A stretch of 64,000 bases of DNA from Mollicutes bacterium Phil14 (lineage in GTDB: Bacteria > Bacillota_I > Bacilli_A > ML615J-28 > CAG-698), in NCBI GenBank assembly GCA_001940985.1, contig MSHB01000015.1:1-64000 (forward strand). Reading direction: 5' to 3'. The notes beneath the pieces were generated by a model. It made no database searches, was not told the DNA's origin, and was given only the letters and a program-made list of their open reading frames with translations. Shown here one piece after another: positions 40,567 to 49,149 of this stretch. How positions within the stretch are numbered: the first letter of the stretch is position 1; every line of letters starts with the position of its first letter. Both the position numbers and the translations under genes were made by a program.

Positions 40567-43150
40567 AAAAACTTTCCTTTATTAATAAAATTGTTTGAAT
40601 AATTATAGTCGGTGATATCGAAAAGATATAACATTTTATAATCTGTTCCTTTGTTAAAGCCCAAACTTTAAAAATCGGTTGTAAAAATGGAACAAAAATA
40701 ACAAGATTTAGTAAAATCATACCAAGTAAAAACGATAAATACATTACTTTGTTTTTTACTTTATCTTTAATAATTGAATGTCTACTTCGACAATTGAAAC
40801 TATGGAATAATCTTGCTGAACATAATGTTAAAAATACACATGTTCTAGCAGCATATTGATTAGTTTCTAAACCTATATGATATGATAAAATCGTAAAAAA
40901 AGCAATCAATATTCCTTCAAATGATATTTTCAAAAAAACTCGTTTTGATATTAGAGATTCTTTTGGCTTCCTTGGTTTTTGTTTTATTAAATCTTCTTTC
41001 ATTGGTTCCATTCCAATAGCAATAGCTGGTAAACTATCAGTTAACAAATTAATAAACAATAAGTGAACTGGAGCAAAAGGAATTGGAAGAGCCAATAAAC
41101 TAGTATATAGAACGCTTAATATTCCAGCAGCATTTCCTGATATAAGAAAACGAATTGCATTTTGAATGTTATCATAAATATTTCTACCATTTCGAACAGC
41201 TTTAATAATAGTTGAATAATTATCATCGATTAATATAATAGATGATGCATCTTTAGAAACTTCAGTTCCACCATCTCCCATTGATATTCCTATATTAGCT
41301 TTTTTAATAGCGGGAGCATCATTAACACCATCGCCTACAAATGCTACTACTTGATTGTTTCTTTGAAGTGCTGTAACAATTCTAATTTTATCCCTTGGAG
41401 TTACTCTTGCGTATACACTAGTCGAAAATATTATCTTATCTAATTCATTTTCACTTAATTTTTCTAGTTCTACTCCAGTTAATATATTATCGCCATCTTT
41501 AAAAATACCTACTTCTTTTGCTATTGCTAAAGCTGTTATTTTATTATCTCCAGTTATCATTATAGGTTTAATACCCGCAATGTATGAATCACTAATTGCC
41601 CTTTTGGTTTCTTGTTTTGGTGGATCAATCATTCCCACTAAACCAATAAAAATCAAGTTGTTTTCATCACTAATATTAATTTTTCTTTTTGATTGAACAT
41701 CCTTATAACTTAATGCTATAACTCTTAGACCTGATTCACTCATTAATTTACTTTTCATTTTCAAATCAAAAAGAATATCACTAGTCATTCTAACTATTTC
41801 ACCATTATTAATCATACCACTGCATCTGTTGATTAAAATATCAAATGCACCCTTGGTAAACATTATATTTTTTCCTTTATAAAAGTTAAGCGTGCTCATT
41901 AATTTTCTATTTGATTCAAATGGCACCTCATCAATTCTTTTATATTTTTCCTTAAAATGTTCTATATCAATATTTGTCATTTTTAGCAATGCTTCTTCAG
42001 TTGAAACTTTCTTGTTATTTTTTAAATTAGCATTGTTACACAAAATACTACAAGCAAGTAGATATTCTTCTTCTTGACTATTAAAAGTAACATCATCAAC
42101 CCCTTTAATTTTATTATTAACCAAAATTTCTCTAACACTCATTTTGTTTTGTGTTATTGTTCCAGTTTTATCTGTGCATATTACTGTTATACATCCTAGT
42201 CCTTCTACTGCTTTTAGTTCTTTAACGATAGCTTTTTCAACTGCCATTTTTTGAGTGCCTAAAGCTAAAACAATTGTTACAATTGATGATAATGCTTCAG
42301 GAATAGCAGCTACAGCTAAAGCTACCGCAAACATCAAAGCATCTAATAATTTCACATGACGATATAAACTTAATCCAAATACAATTAAACATATAGATAT
42401 TATTATTATAGCCAAATTTTTACTGAAATTATCTAAAGAATCTTGAAGTGGCGTTTTATCTTTTTTTGTTTCCTTTAAGGCTTTAGCAATTTTCCCTATC
42501 TCTGTATTCATTCCTACTGCTACAACTATTCCTAGTCCCCTTCCTTCAGTTACTAACGAACTAGAAAAAGCCATATTTTTTTGTTCAGCAATTGGAAGAT
42601 CTTTTTTCAATACAATATTGGCATTTTTTTCAACACTTAATGATTCACCAGTTAATGAACTCTCATTTATTTCTAAATTAACTTGTTTTATCAATCTTAT
42701 ATCAGCACTAATTATGTCACCTGTTTCTAAAACTACAACATCACCAACAATCACTTCACTAGATTGAATTCTTGTTTCCATTCCATTTCTAATTACTTTA
42801 GTTGTTGGACTAGAAAGACTTTTTAAACTTTTTAAAGACTTTTCGGCTTTGAAATATTGAATAGTACCTAATGTAGCATTTAATGATATAACGAAAAATA
42901 TCACAATAGTACTTTCTAATCCACCTGTAAATAATGAAATAATAGCTGAAGCAATCAAAATCATTACTAATATATCTTGAAATTGTTCCAAAAATACTCT
43001 TGCCTTACTTTTTGGTTTTTTTTCTTCTAAGACATTTATACCATATTTCTTTTTTCTTGATTCTACTTCATCTGTACTTAATCCTGCTGGTGATGATTGC
43101 AACTTTTCGTATACTATGTCTATATCCATTGAATAATATTCGTTTTCCAT
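40553..43150 (-). CDS. P-type cation ATPase, Ca2+-transporting type
   Basis: About 865 residues, type II P-ATPase. The phosphorylation site is ICTDKTGTITQNKM; TGES lies in the actuator domain, MFTKGAFDIL in the nucleotide domain, and VGDGVNDAPAIKKA in the hinge. Membrane helix 4 has AVALAVAAIPEAL, the PEGL-like calcium-binding motif, and helix 6 has NLLTDSLPAIAIGMEP. These favour Ca2+ export, though related pumps carry Mn2+. Of two adjacent ATGs I prefer the second (43148-43150), five bases after AGGGGAG. Its position between spoVA and spoIIA may be coincidental or linked to spore calcium; this is inference. Confidence 0.9.
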   Translation of the reverse strand: MENEYYSMDIDIVYEKLQSSPAGLSTDEVESRKKKYGINVLEEKKPKSKARVFLEQFQDILVMILIASAIISLFTGGLESTIVIFFVISLNATLGTIQYFKAEKSLKSLKSLSSPTTKVIRNGMETRIQSSEVIVGDVVVLETGDIISADIRLIKQVNLEINESSLTGESLSVEKNANIVLKKDLPIAEQKNMAFSSSLVTEGRGLGIVVAVGMNTEIGKIAKALKETKKDKTPLQDSLDNFSKNLAIIIISICLIVFGLSLYRHVKLLDALMFAVALAVAAIPEALSSIVTIVLALGTQKMAVEKAIVKELKAVEGLGCITVICTDKTGTITQNKMSVREILVNNKIKGVDDVTFNSQEEEYLLACSILCNNANLKNNKKVSTEEALLKMTNIDIEHFKEKYKRIDEVPFESNRKLMSTLNFYKGKNIMFTKGAFDILINRCSGMINNGEIVRMTSDILFDLKMKSKLMSESGLRVIALSYKDVQSKRKINISDENNLIFIGLVGMIDPPKQETKRAISDSYIAGIKPIMITGDNKITALAIAKEVGIFKDGDNILTGVELEKLSENELDKIIFSTSVYARVTPRDKIRIVTALQRNNQVVAFVGDGVNDAPAIKKANIGISMGDGGTEVSKDASSIILIDDNYSTIIKAVRNGRNIYDNIQNAIRFLISGNAAGILSVLYTSLLALPIPFAPVHLLFINLLTDSLPAIAIGMEPMKEDLIKQKPRKPKESLISKRVFLKISFEGILIAFFTILSYHIGLETNQYAARTCVFLTLCSARLFHSFNCRSRHSIIKDKVKNKVMYLSFLLGMILLNLVIFVPFLQPIFKVWALTKEQIIKCYIFSISPTIIIQTILLIKESFWKSK

Positions 43151-43167
43151 CATTTCTCCCCTCATAA

Positions 43168-43200
43168 TAAAAAAAGACTTTGATTTAACTAAAGTCTTTT
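43168..43200 (-). terminator. hairpin between sigF and the ATPase gene
   Basis: AAAAAGACTTT (43171-43181) and AAAGTCTTTT (43191-43200) enclose a 9-base loop, followed on the minus strand by seven T. It can end the spoIIA transcript but lies only 18 bases before the ATPase start codon. Confidence 0.8.
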
Positions 43201-43257
43201 ATAGGACAAATAGTCATATATCAATAGAATATATATTTTCTATCTGCTTTTTTATTA

Positions 43258-43893
43258 CTATGATTTTTCTAAATAATTCTTCTTAAGCTTTTTTAAAGCT
43301 TTTTTCTCTAATCTTGATATTTTACTTTGACTTTTGTTAAGTGAACATGCCAATTCATATTGAGTCATTTTTAAAAAATATCTACTATATATAATATTAT
43401 ATAGTTCCCCATCAAGATATTTTTTTATATCACGCAATGTGACTTGCTTTTTGTCATTATTATCGCTATCACTACTGGATACGAAATCTAATAATTCATT
43501 GTCATCATTTTCTTTATTTAATGAAATTACTTTTTCTTTATAATTCAAAGCCAAAATAACATTTTCTTTGCTAGTGTTTAATTCTTTTGCAACTTCATCA
43601 ATTGATTTATCATCATTTTTATTTAATACTTTAATTATTTTAAACATTTCCTTGCTTAAATGTATAAAGCTATTATTTCGCATTTCTTTTTTTATTTCCC
43701 CAATTATGTAAAAAGTTGCAAAAGATACAAAACTTGTCCCAATATCAGAATCATATTTCTTACTAGCCATATTTAACCCTATGAGTCCAGCTTGTATTAA
43801 ATCATCTTTTTCAACAAAATTATAGTGCATTCTATTAACAATTTTATTTACTATCTCTACGTTATCATAAAATAATTTTTCAGATGCTTCCAT
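43258..43893 (-). CDS. sigF: sporulation RNA polymerase sigma-F factor
   Basis: 211 residues, sigma-70 family. Region 2 is VEKDDLIQAGLIGLNMASKKYD...FVSFATFYIIGEIKKEMRNN. Region 4 is a C-terminal helix-turn-helix MTQYELACSLNKSQSKISRLEKKALKKLKK. It is shorter than B. subtilis SigF (about 255). It directs early forespore transcription after SpoIIAB lets it go. The gene overlaps spoIIAB as TAATG, the classical spoIIA order. Confidence 0.94.
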   Translation of the reverse strand: MEASEKLFYDNVEIVNKIVNRMHYNFVEKDDLIQAGLIGLNMASKKYDSDIGTSFVSFATFYIIGEIKKEMRNNSFIHLSKEMFKIIKVLNKNDDKSIDEVAKELNTSKENVILALNYKEKVISLNKENDDNELLDFVSSSDSDNNDKKQVTLRDIKKYLDGELYNIIYSRYFLKMTQYELACSLNKSQSKISRLEKKALKKLKKNYLEKS

Positions 43894-44312
43894 TATTTAA
43901 TGCTCTTTTTCGCAATAACTTTTGTCCCTTTTCCTAGTTCTGATTCTATTTTCAATTCATCAGAAAATATCTCCATTATTGTAAATCCTAATCCAGCTCT
44001 TTCAGTTTCTAACTTTGTTGAAAACAGTGGTTCTCTAGCTTTTGCAACATCTTCAATTCCAATTCCTTTGTCTTCAACTATTAAAGTAAGGATTTTATTT
44101 TCAAGAATAATTTCAAAATCAACTTCTTTTGTTGCATCTTCCAAATATCCATGAACTATTGCATTTGTAATAGCTTCTGAAACAATAGTTTTTATTTCGT
44201 TCATTTCATTTAACGTTAAATCTTCATTTATTAAAAAACTTGCTACTGTTCCACGGGCAAAAGTAACATTTTCGATATCAGCATTAAATCTCATTTTAAC
44301 ATACTTCTTCAT
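43893..44312 (-). CDS. spoIIAB: anti-sigma-F factor and kinase SpoIIAB
   Basis: 139 residues, GHKL fold: N-box SEAITNAIVHGY near residue 47, G1 VEDKGIGIEDV near 84 and G2 RAGLGFTIM near 110. It binds and inhibits sigma-F and phosphorylates SpoIIAA. It overlaps spoIIAA by 17 bases and sigF by one base. Confidence 0.95.
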   Translation of the reverse strand: MKKYVKMRFNADIENVTFARGTVASFLINEDLTLNEMNEIKTIVSEAITNAIVHGYLEDATKEVDFEIILENKILTLIVEDKGIGIEDVAKAREPLFSTKLETERAGLGFTIMEIFSDELKIESELGKGTKVIAKKSIK

Positions 44313-44658
44313 TAATAACCCCCAAATAATTATTTACATCTTCTTCATCTTTTTTTATAACACATATTTTTGATAATCCAGAAAGCATAACAATTCTTTT
44401 TACTTGTTCATTAATTGAACATAAAATTATGCTACCATTTACTTTTCTCAATCTTTGAAATCTTCCAATAATAAATCCTATACCAGAGCTATCCATAAAT
44501 TCCAATTTTTCAAAATTCAAAACCAAAAATCTTATACGATATTTATCAATAAGTTCACACACTTTTATGCGTAAATTCTCTACTGTATGCTGATCTAATT
44601 CACCATCTAGTCTAACATACAGTACATATCTTCTGATAAACATCTGAGCATTTAGCAT
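44296..44658 (-). CDS. spoIIAA: anti-anti-sigma factor SpoIIAA
   Basis: About 120 residues, STAS domain. The phosphorylated serine is in LEFMDSSGIGFIIGR near residue 60; DGELDQHTVENLR is the N-terminal family segment. Unphosphorylated, it frees sigma-F by binding SpoIIAB. The start is the ATG at 44656-44658, seven bases after AGGTGAGG; a TTG lies just before. Confidence 0.95.
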   Translation of the reverse strand: MLNAQMFIRRYVLYVRLDGELDQHTVENLRIKVCELIDKYRIRFLVLNFEKLEFMDSSGIGFIIGRFQRLRKVNGSIILCSINEQVKRIVMLSGLSKICVIKKDEEDVNNYLGVINEEVC

Positions 44659-44682
44659 CAATCATCCTCACCTCTTAAAATA

Positions 44683-44710
44683 ATTATACCATTTTTAAAA
44701 TAAGTTGCAA
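44683..44710 (-). promoter_or_regulatory. spoIIA operon promoter candidate
   Basis: On the minus strand, TTGCAA (44705-44710), a 16-base spacer and TATAAT (44683-44688), 25 bases before the start. This is sigma-A-like, whereas B. subtilis uses sigma-H here. The -35 lies in the right arm of the inverted repeat at 44702-44821. Confidence 0.5.
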
Positions 44711-44821
44711 TTTAATTGACATATTGTAACATCTTTTGAATTTTATATATATTAAAAAAATGTCTTTTAGTGTCATAAAATGTTGTAAAAGGTCAATTAA
44801 TTACAATATTTGCAACTTTTT
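44702..44821. repeat. long imperfect inverted repeat upstream of spoIIA
   Basis: AAGTTGCAA followed by TTAATTGAC (from 44702 to about 44732) is repeated in inverse orientation at about 44782-44821 as GTCAATTAA and TTTGCAACTT, with an eight-base insertion in the second arm and a loop of about 50 AT-rich bases. With the adjacent bases it fills the 279-base gap before spoIIAA. No ORF or RNA gene is recognised there. Confidence 0.65.
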
Positions 44822-44889
44822 AGGGAAGATGATATATGAATATAATAGTCTTGATTATGAAAAGTATATGATTAATTAACTCTTTAGAA

Positions 44890-44920
44890 TAAATAAAGGC
44901 TCAATCAAATTGATTAAGCC
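44890..44920 (-). terminator. fba terminator
   Basis: GGCTCAATCAA (44898-44908) and TTGATTAAGCC (44910-44920) with one wobble, followed on the minus strand by a T-rich stretch. Confidence 0.8.
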
Positions 44921-44940
44921 ATACTTTATAACTATTTAAA

Positions 44941-45894
44941 TTATTCTGCTTTTCCAGCGCTACCTAAAACGTCTTTAATCTTATGTTTAACAACTTCACG
45001 AATGTTGTTACGACCATCAGTTAAATATTGTCTTGGATCGAAATGATCAGGATGTTCTACGAAATGTTTACGAATACCTGCAGTCATACCTAAACGTAAG
45101 TCAGAATCAATATTTATCTTACAAACAGCCATCTTTGCTGCTTCACGTAACATTTCTTCTGGAATACCAATTGCATCAGGCATCTTTCCACCATTTTCAT
45201 TAATAATTCTTACATATTCTTGAGGAACACTACTAGCACCATGTAAAACGATAGGGAATCCTGGAAGACGTTTTCCAACTTCTTCTAAGATATCTAAACG
45301 TAATCTTGGATTTTGACCAGGTTTGAATTTGTATGCTCCATGAGAAGTACCTATAGCGATAGCTAATGAATCAACACCAGTACGTTTAACAAATTCTTCT
45401 ACTTCATCTGGATTAGTAAATTGTGCATCTTCATCACTTACATTAACTGCATCTTCGATTCCTGCTAATCTTCCCAATTCACCTTCAACAGTTATATAAC
45501 GTCCACGAGCAGCAACATCATGTGCATATTCGCAAACTTTCTTTGTTAAAGCAACATTTTCTTCAAATGATAAATGAGAACCATCAATCATAACTGAAGA
45601 GAAACCACCATCTATACATGATTTACATAATTCAAAACTATCACCATGGTCTAAGTGTAAAGCGATAGGTAAATCAGTATCTTCTAAAGCAGCTTGAACT
45701 AAATGTACTAAATATACATGTTTAGCATATTTTCTTGCACCAGCAGATACTTGTAAAATTACTGGAGATTTCATTTCCTTTGCAGCTTCTGTAATAGCTT
45801 GTACAATTTCCATATTATTTACATTGAAGGCACCAATTGCATAACCTTCTTTATAAGCTCTTTCGAACATTTCTTTTGTGTTAACTAAAGGCAT
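44941..45894 (-). CDS. fba: class II fructose-bisphosphate aldolase
   Basis: 317 residues. Zinc ligands and catalytic residues are visible in ALHLDHGDSFE, VEGELGRLAG, IGTSHGAYKF and LHGASSVPQE. It cleaves fructose 1,6-bisphosphate to triose phosphates in glycolysis. An AGGAGG site and a strong promoter precede it; codon choice and the clean upstream signals suggest high expression. It is a single-gene unit. Confidence 0.97.
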   Translation of the reverse strand: MPLVNTKEMFERAYKEGYAIGAFNVNNMEIVQAITEAAKEMKSPVILQVSAGARKYAKHVYLVHLVQAALEDTDLPIALHLDHGDSFELCKSCIDGGFSSVMIDGSHLSFEENVALTKKVCEYAHDVAARGRYITVEGELGRLAGIEDAVNVSDEDAQFTNPDEVEEFVKRTGVDSLAIAIGTSHGAYKFKPGQNPRLRLDILEEVGKRLPGFPIVLHGASSVPQEYVRIINENGGKMPDAIGIPEEMLREAAKMAVCKINIDSDLRLGMTAGIRKHFVEHPDHFDPRQYLTDGRNNIREVVKHKIKDVLGSAGKAE

Positions 45895-45931
45895 AATCTA
45901 TTTCCTCCTATTAATGCTTTTTTACTACCTT

Positions 45932-45960
45932 ATTATATCATATTTAATTTTTAAAATCAA
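45932..45960 (-). promoter_or_regulatory. fba promoter
   Basis: On the minus strand, TTGATT (45955-45960), a 17-base spacer and TATAAT (45932-45937). The -35 overlaps the stop region of the symporter gene. Confidence 0.8.
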
Positions 45961-47396
45961 TTATGTTGCATATCTTTTTCTTGAGATTTTTTTGCTTTCC
46001 TATTTTTAAAATATTCATTGGTTTCTTTAGCAACTATACCACTCAAACCTAATAAACCTACTAAATTTGGAAGAGCCATAAGGCCATTAAAAATTGAAGC
46101 TAAAGTCCAAATTAAACTCAAAGTCAAAAGTGGAGCAATACCAACAGCTATTATATACAACACTTTATAGAACATTACCCATTTTTTGTTTCCTTTAGTA
46201 AGATAAGCGACACACTTTTCACCATAAACGTTCCAACCAATTATAGTTGTAAAAGCAAATGTTGCTATAGATAATAAAACGATTATAGCACTAGCTAAAT
46301 TACTAATATGTAATCCATTTGTAAATGTGTTAATTGTGATATTTATTCCTTCACTTGTTTCATAAGCGCCAGTAATTACAACACCTAACCCAATAGTTAA
46401 ACATAATACCATTGTATCAATAAATGTACTACCCATACAAGCTAATCCTTCTTTTATTGGATTATTTGATTGTGCACTTGCAATTGCAATAGGCGCGCTA
46501 CCTAAACCAGCTTCATTTGAAAATATTCCTTTTGAAACACCTTCTCGCATAGCATTCATCATTCCCATACCAGCTAGTCCACCAATTCCTGCTTTAATAT
46601 CAAATGCAGATTTAAACACTTTAACAAATGCACTTGGAATTGCCCCAACATTAAATACAAGAACGCTTAAACAAGCTAAAAAATATCCTACAGCCATAAA
46701 AGGAACTAAAATAACTGATACTTTTGAAATTCTATCAATACCGCCTATTACTGCTATGGCAGAAATTATAGTTACAATAATACCTACGATAATTGCATAT
46801 ATTGAAATATCATTTCCAAATACACTGATGCTATGGATTTTATTTGGGTCAAATACACTTACTGCTGATTCAGTAATACTATTCATTTGTGTCATAGTAC
46901 CTATTCCCATAACTCCAGCTAAAGCTCCAAAAATAGCAAACATTTTTGAAAGCCAACGCCATTTTTTACCCATACCTTCTTCAATATAAGTAAATGGACC
47001 ACCCATGACAGTCCCATCAGGTTCTATTTTTCTAAATCTAATAGCTAAATACCCTTCAGCATATTTTGTAGCCATTCCGAAAATAGCAGCTAATATCATC
47101 CAAAACAACGCTCCAGGTCCTCCAATAGCAATAGCAGTTGCTACACCTATTATTTTTCCTGTTTCTAGAGTTGCTGCCATAGAAATACATAACGCACCAA
47201 ATGAAGAAACTTCTCCTTTTCCAGCTTCATCATTAGCTACCATAGATTTTAGGGCTTCTCCTAAATGAGTAAGTTGCAAACATTTTAACTTAATAGTTAA
47301 AATTATGCCAACAATCAATATTAATGCGATTAGCGGTATGCCCCAAACAATATTTTTTTCAATCCATTGTAGAACACTATTCATACTTAAAAACAT
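45957..47396 (-). CDS. sodium:alanine symporter family protein
   Basis: About 479 residues, AGCS (AlsT) family, with 10-11 membrane helices. Typical segments are GPGALFWMILAAIFGMATKYAEGYLAIRFR, GPFTYIEEGMGKKWRW and the signature-like GVSKGIFSNEAGLGSAPIA, which holds substrate- and Na+-binding residues. It imports alanine, glycine or related amino acids with sodium. The start is the ATG at 47394-47396 with GGAG seven bases upstream; the 31 residues before it in frame lie over the promoter. Confidence 0.92.
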   Translation of the reverse strand: MFLSMNSVLQWIEKNIVWGIPLIALILIVGIILTIKLKCLQLTHLGEALKSMVANDEAGKGEVSSFGALCISMAATLETGKIIGVATAIAIGGPGALFWMILAAIFGMATKYAEGYLAIRFRKIEPDGTVMGGPFTYIEEGMGKKWRWLSKMFAIFGALAGVMGIGTMTQMNSITESAVSVFDPNKIHSISVFGNDISIYAIIVGIIVTIISAIAVIGGIDRISKVSVILVPFMAVGYFLACLSVLVFNVGAIPSAFVKVFKSAFDIKAGIGGLAGMGMMNAMREGVSKGIFSNEAGLGSAPIAIASAQSNNPIKEGLACMGSTFIDTMVLCLTIGLGVVITGAYETSEGINITINTFTNGLHISNLASAIIVLLSIATFAFTTIIGWNVYGEKCVAYLTKGNKKWVMFYKVLYIIAVGIAPLLTLSLIWTLASIFNGLMALPNLVGLLGLSGIVAKETNEYFKNRKAKKSQEKDMQHN

Positions 47397-47430
47397 ATAA
47401 TTTCTCCAATTCAAAATTATTTCCCAAGTG

Positions 47431-47459
47431 ATTTTACTACTTTTAATTAAAAATGTCAA
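47431..47459 (-). promoter_or_regulatory. promoter of the alanine symporter gene
   Basis: On the minus strand, consensus TTGACA (47454-47459), a 17-base spacer and TAAAAT (47431-47436), which also fixes the start codon at 47396. Confidence 0.85.
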
Positions 47460-47570
47460 TACATATAAAAAAATGTCGAAAATTTTCAAATATCATTGAG
47501 ATTTTTTAGAATAATATCAATAATGAATTCATAAATATGTATTGTGAAAATTTAAAAAAGGGGAATTTTA

Positions 47571-48776
47571 ATGAAAAAAATTTTAATTATTGCAATTGCT
47601 TTTTTCTCATTATTTGCCACTGCATTCAAAAAAAGTAGCGAAATCAATTCTGTAGGTTTTGAAAAGGATATTGCTTGTTCAATAGATAATACTGGTTTAG
47701 CAAACGATGCTAAAAGTGCTGTCTTATTAGAACCAACAACTTTAGAAGTTATTTTCGAAAAAAATCCATACCTTGAATTAGAACCTGCTAGTATGACTAA
47801 AATTATGACAATGATTTTAGTAATGGAAGCAATAAATAATAATATTATAAATTATGACCAAAAACTAACAACGAGTGAATATGCTACTAAAATGGGTGGA
47901 ACACAAATTTATCTTGAAGTTGGAGAACAAATGTCTGTTAATGATTTGCTTAAGTCCCTTGCTATTGCTTCTGCAAACGATGCAGCAATCGTTTTAGCCG
48001 AGGGAATCAGTGGCAGTACTGAAAATTTTGTTAAGTCTATGAATGAAAAAGCAAAAGAAATTGGTTTAACACATACTGTTTTCAAAAATCCAAATGGTTT
48101 ACCTGAAAAAGGTCATTACTCTTGTGCAATGGATATGGCTTTAATGAGTGCATATTTAATAAACAATTATGGTAATGATATATTAAGATATACAAGTGTA
48201 TATGAAGACTATGTAAGAGAGGATACAAAAAAGAAATTTTGGTTAGTCAATAGAAATAAATTAGTCAAATTTGTTGATGGTGTTGACGGACTAAAAACAG
48301 GTTGGACAACAGAAGCTGGTTACTGCCTAACAGCAACTATGAAAAAAGATGATTTCAGACTAATTGCTGTAGTAATGGGAAATTCAACTCCAGAAAACAG
48401 AACTAAGGAAGCATTACAAATGTTAAATTATGGAATGAGTAATTACGAAGTAGCTAGTCTATTTAAAGAAGGAGACATTATAGAAACATATCAAGATGTT
48501 AATCTTATTCCAACAACTTATCATATAATCGTAACAGAAAATGTTAACATTTTAAAGAAAAAAGGAGAAAATTTAAAAGAAATTAAAAATGAAGCCACAA
48601 TAAACTATGAAAATATTGATGGTATTAAAAATAAAGATATTGGAAAATTGAAAATATATTATGATAATAAGTTATATAAAGAAATAGCTCTTGATTTATT
48701 AGAAAATGTTAAAAAGGCATCATTCTTTGATATATTTTTAGGTATATTAAGAGAAGTATTTCTTGTGGCAAAATAA
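47571..48776 (+). CDS. D-alanyl-D-alanine carboxypeptidase, DacF-like
   Basis: 401 residues. A signal peptide (about 1-20) leads to the penicillin-binding domain with SMTK (SxxK nucleophile, near 73), SAND (SxN) and LKTGWT (KTG). A C-terminal beta domain and a hydrophobic or amphipathic anchor (FFDIFLGILREVFLVAK) follow. It trims the terminal D-Ala of peptidoglycan. DacF of B. subtilis lies next to spoIIA; here the gene is 3 kb away on the other strand, so a spore-cortex role is plausible but not shown. No sigma-A promoter is obvious upstream; a GGGG site precedes the ATG. Confidence 0.92.
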   Translation: MKKILIIAIAFFSLFATAFKKSSEINSVGFEKDIACSIDNTGLANDAKSAVLLEPTTLEVIFEKNPYLELEPASMTKIMTMILVMEAINNNIINYDQKLTTSEYATKMGGTQIYLEVGEQMSVNDLLKSLAIASANDAAIVLAEGISGSTENFVKSMNEKAKEIGLTHTVFKNPNGLPEKGHYSCAMDMALMSAYLINNYGNDILRYTSVYEDYVREDTKKKFWLVNRNKLVKFVDGVDGLKTGWTTEAGYCLTATMKKDDFRLIAVVMGNSTPENRTKEALQMLNYGMSNYEVASLFKEGDIIETYQDVNLIPTTYHIIVTENVNILKKKGENLKEIKNEATINYENIDGIKNKDIGKLKIYYDNKLYKEIALDLLENVKKASFFDIFLGILREVFLVAK

Positions 48777-48778
48777 AT

Positions 48779-48801
48779 AAAAGGCGTATCGCACGCCTTT
48801 T
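48779..48801. terminator. bidirectional terminator, DacF-like / DUF1667
   Basis: AAAAGGCGT (48779-48787) and ACGCCTTTT (48793-48801) with flanking A and T runs between convergent genes. Confidence 0.9.
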
Positions 48802-48804
48802 ATT

Positions 48805-49149
48805 TTATTCTTTAATTGTTCTAGTTGCAATAATATTAATATTTGTTCCTAAAATATTTGAAATTATAATGTCACCACTATTAACTGGTGCATTAACTTC
48901 TACTTTTTTTAATTCTTCCATAACATCAAACATTTTGCTTTTTGCAATTGGTTTATCAGTTCTAACAGGAAGCATTTTTAATATTTTACTGTTTAATTTA
49001 ACTGTTGAAGTTACTGTTCTAGTGGGATTAGTAACTTCATTTTTTGCATATACTTCACCACGTTTGCAAAAATTACCAGTCACGTTAAAACTTTCATCGA
49101 TTTCTAGGTGACACCCTTTTGGGCATACTATACAAATTAATTTAGTCAT
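48805..49149 (-). CDS. DUF1667 Cys-rich protein of the glycerol operon
   Basis: 114 residues. The N-terminus has CIVCPKGCHLEID and CKRGEVYA, four cysteines able to hold a metal or FeS cluster, then the conserved EVTNPTRTVTSTVKL and LPVRTDKPIAKSKMFDVM of DUF1667. The family regularly follows an FAD-dependent oxidoreductase and a GlpA-type dehydrogenase, as here, and is presumed to be an electron-transfer subunit. It overlaps the reductase by eight bases. Confidence 0.9.
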   Translation of the reverse strand: MTKLICIVCPKGCHLEIDESFNVTGNFCKRGEVYAKNEVTNPTRTVTSTVKLNSKILKMLPVRTDKPIAKSKMFDVMEELKKVEVNAPVNSGDIIISNILGTNINIIATRTIKE

